From an uncultured Oscillibacter sp. (GTDB lineage: Bacteria; Bacillota; Clostridia; Oscillospirales; Oscillospiraceae): a stretch of 7,391 nucleotides of DNA. The stretch is from contig CAMNAE010000075.1 in NCBI GenBank assembly GCA_946530565.1, positions 1-7,391 of the forward strand, written 5' to 3'. The position numbers were made by a program, and so were the translations under genes. The notes below the pieces were generated by a model. That model saw nothing but the letters and a program-made list of their open reading frames with translations, was not told where the DNA came from and did not search any database. Below, one piece after another: positions 5,708-7,391 of the stretch. How positions within the stretch are numbered: position 1 is the first letter of the stretch; each line of letters opens with the position of its first letter.

Positions 5708-6558
5708 AGGATCACCGCCTCCTCTTCGCCCTCGCCGAAGCGGTTCATCACATACATGCACAGCACAACGATCAGCATCATCACAAGAGAGATCGCCGCG
5801 CCGAGATGCGGGTTGTAGGCGCCGCCGAGGAACTGCTGCTCAATGAGGTCGCCGAGCAGAGTCTGTGTGCCGCCGCCGAGCATCTGGCTGATCGCGAAGG
5901 TCGAGACCGAGGGCACAAAGACCATCGTGATCCCCGAGAGCACGCCGGGCAGAGAAAGGGGAAGCGTGACCTTTAAAAAGACATGCGCACCGTCGGCGCC
6001 CAAGTCGCGGGCAGCTTCGATGAGGGAGTGGTCGAGCTTTAATATGACCGAGTAGATCGGCAGGATCATAAAGGGCAAATAGTTATAGACCATGCCGAGC
6101 ACGACCGCGCCCTGCGTATTGAGCATGCGAAAGCCGTTGATGTCAGTGCCGAAGGCGGCGTTCCAGGCCGAGATGAGCCCAATAAAGCGAAAGAAGCGGT
6201 TCAAAAGGCCGTTGTTTTCGAGAATGGACATCCAGGAGTAGGTGCGAAGCAGGAAGTTCATCCACATCGGCAGCATGATGAGCACCATGGCCGTGCGCTG
6301 GAAGCCGGGGCCCTCGCGGCTCATGAAATAGGAGATCGGATATCCGACGAGCAGGCAGATGACCGTCGCGATCAGTGCGAGCTTGAACGAGCGCACGAAT
6401 ACGACCGAGTAGCGGCCCATGCGCAGGAAGTTCGCAAGCGTAAAGCCGCCGTCTGCGCTCGTGAAGGCATAGACCAGCATGATGAGGATCGGCGCCACCA
6501 CGAACAGCGCCATCCAGAGCACATAGGGGTAGGCGAGCCTTGAAAGACGGTTCTTCAT
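5704..6558 (-). CDS. potB: Polyamine ABC transporter permease PotB
   Basis: This is the second permease subunit, 284 residues. The first hydrophobic helix is about 9-31 (AYPYVLWMALFVVAPILIML), followed by LALIATVICLLVGYPISYFM (60-79), the conserved LPMWMNFLLRTYSW region (96-109), and further helices to about 271. The EAA loop EAARDLGADGAHVFLKVTLP (181-200) is complete and close to consensus, so coupling to PotA should be intact. VFVPSVSTFAISQMLGG (213-229) is typical of PotB. The ATG at 6558 lies three bases past the potA stop and has AGGAGG eight bases upstream, inside the last codons of potA. The C-terminus (GEGEEEAVIL) is Glu-rich, and its GAG-GAG codons form the Shine-Dalgarno sequence of potC. 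No frameshift or truncation is seen. Confidence 0.96.
   Translation of the reverse strand: MKNRLSRLAYPYVLWMALFVVAPILIMLVYAFTSADGGFTLANFLRMGRYSVVFVRSFKLALIATVICLLVGYPISYFMSREGPGFQRTAMVLIMLPMWMNFLLRTYSWMSILENNGLLNRFFRFIGLISAWNAAFGTDINGFRMLNTQGAVVLGMVYNYLPFMILPIYSVILKLDHSLIEAARDLGADGAHVFLKVTLPLSLPGVLSGITMVFVPSVSTFAISQMLGGGTQTLLGDLIEQQFLGGAYNPHLGAAISLVMMLIVVLCMYVMNRFGEGEEEAVIL
5718..5723 (-). promoter_or_regulatory. Ribosome binding site that fixes the potC start
   Basis: On the minus strand AGGAGG lies ten bases before the GTG at 5707, within the last codons of potB. It supports the GTG start over the upstream in-frame ATG at 5761. Confidence 0.75.
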
Positions 6559-6561
6559 GGC

Positions 6562-7391
6562 TCACTCCTCCTCGGGGACGATCTCCGCATCGCCCAGCTC
6601 CTCGTATTCCTCGGAGAAAGAGGAGTAGTCGCCGAACATGCCGGAGTAGGCGCTCTTCTTCATGATGTGGATACCGTCAGGGTCGATCTTGATGCCGATG
6701 CGTGCTCCGACGGGGGAGTGGTCGGTCGTCTGGATGAGCCACTTGAAGCCGCGGAAGTCGACGATGATGTCGTACTGCATGCCTTTGAAGGTCACGTTCG
6801 TCACGGTGCCGACGAGCTGGCCCTGATCGACGGGGACGATGTCGATGTCCTCGGGGCGGATCACGACGTCTACGGGCTCATTGGGCGCAAATCCGGTGTC
6901 GAGGCAGGGGAATTTCCTGCCGTACATCTGCACGAGCTTATCCTCGAGCATGATGCCGTCGATGATGTTGGACTCGCCGATGAAGTCGGCGACAAAGGCG
7001 TTCTTCGGCTCATTGTAGATCTGCTCCGGCGTGCCGATCTGCTGGATGCAGCCCTTGTCCATGACCACGATCGTGTCGGACATCGTGAGAGCCTCCTCCT
7101 GATCGTGCGTCACGAAAATAAAGGTGATACCGACCTGCTGCTGGATGCGTTTGAGTTCGATCTGCATGTCCTTGCGGAGCTTGAGGTCGAGCGCGCCTAG
7201 CGGCTCGTCGAGGAGCAGTACCTTCGGCCGGTTCACGAGCGCCCGAGCGATCGCCACGCGCTGCTGCTGACCGCCTGAGAGCTGATCGGGTTTACGGTGC
7301 TCAAAGCCCTTCAGGCTAATGACATCGAGGATCTCTTCGACCCGCTCGCGGATCTCAGACTCCGGGATCTTCATCTTTCGCTTCGGATTCG
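6562..7391 (-). CDS. potA: Polyamine ABC transporter ATPase PotA, partial (N-terminus outside window)
   Basis: This is the ATP-hydrolysing subunit of the polyamine importer, cytoplasmic and dimeric. The frame is open to the window edge, reading NPKRK before the Met at 7374, so that Met is internal. The Walker A and Q-loop lie outside the window. Counting from that Met, the visible parts are the ABC signature LSGGQQQR (32-39), Walker B VLLLDEP and D-loop GALD (52-63), and the H-loop FVTHDQEEA (87-95). A C-terminal TOBE-like domain follows, with FIGESNII (131-138) and VIRPEDIDI (171-179). All visible catalytic motifs are intact. The tail (about 249-270) is strongly acidic and ends in Glu-Glu-Glu, whose GAG codons form the Shine-Dalgarno sequence of potB. 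The potA-B-C-D order with gaps of 3, -4 and 12 bases indicates one operon, whose promoter is outside the window. Confidence 0.97.
   Translation of the reverse strand, partial: NPKRKMKIPESEIRERVEEILDVISLKGFEHRKPDQLSGGQQQRVAIARALVNRPKVLLLDEPLGALDLKLRKDMQIELKRIQQQVGITFIFVTHDQEEALTMSDTIVVMDKGCIQQIGTPEQIYNEPKNAFVADFIGESNIIDGIMLEDKLVQMYGRKFPCLDTGFAPNEPVDVVIRPEDIDIVPVDQGQLVGTVTNVTFKGMQYDIIVDFRGFKWLIQTTDHSPVGARIGIKIDPDGIHIMKKSAYSGMFGDYSSFSEEYEELGDAEIVPEEE

Noticed and set aside
5228..5818. 196-codon plus-strand open frame opposite potC and potB
   Set aside because: Antisense to two clear permease genes. Its His/Glu/Asp-rich translation is the complement of hydrophobic codons.
7374..7391. Met at 7374 as the start of potA
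   Set aside because: The frame continues in family-like sequence (NPKRK) to the window edge, and the Walker A motif required for function must lie upstream.

Overview
This window looks like an ordinary chromosomal stretch from a GC-rich, Gram-positive anaerobe, most likely a member of the Clostridia. That placement is an inference. It rests on strong AGGAGG-type ribosome binding sites, a ClpC-style Clp ATPase, a flavodoxin/ferredoxin fusion of the EFR1 type, and a PotD that is a lipoprotein with a serine-rich linker. No mobile element, CRISPR array, RNA gene or phage gene was seen. Coding density is very high and no gene-free stretch exceeds about 150 bases.

Left part, plus strand (1-1630): the C-terminal end of a Clp-family AAA+ unfoldase (its start lies outside the window), then a 69-residue protein with a CxxC...CxxC zinc-ribbon-like pattern, then a flavodoxin-like protein ending in two 4Fe-4S motifs. 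The last two genes overlap by four bases (GTGA). A perfect 19-bp inverted repeat with T-tracts on both strands (1631-1670) ends this unit and also ends glyA, which converges from the right.

Right part, minus strand (7391 down to 1673): potA (5' end outside the window), potB, potC and potD form a tightly packed spermidine/putrescine ABC importer operon. PotA is the ATPase, PotB and PotC are the permeases and PotD is the binding lipoprotein. A strong intrinsic terminator follows potD, and its T-tract almost touches the ribosome binding site of the next gene, 5-formyltetrahydrofolate cyclo-ligase. That gene is followed by a 150-bp spacer holding a candidate promoter and inverted repeats, then glyA (serine hydroxymethyltransferase). 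The cyclo-ligase and GlyA are metabolically linked: SHMT makes 5-formyl-THF as a side product and is inhibited by it, and the cyclo-ligase removes it.

No clearly novel system was found. The best second looks are: the zinc-ribbon/EFR1 pair of unknown role next to a Clp ATPase; the terminator placed in the leader of the cyclo-ligase gene; the inverted repeats and A-tract upstream of glyA; and the repeated use of C-terminal Glu codons as the Shine-Dalgarno sequence of the next gene.
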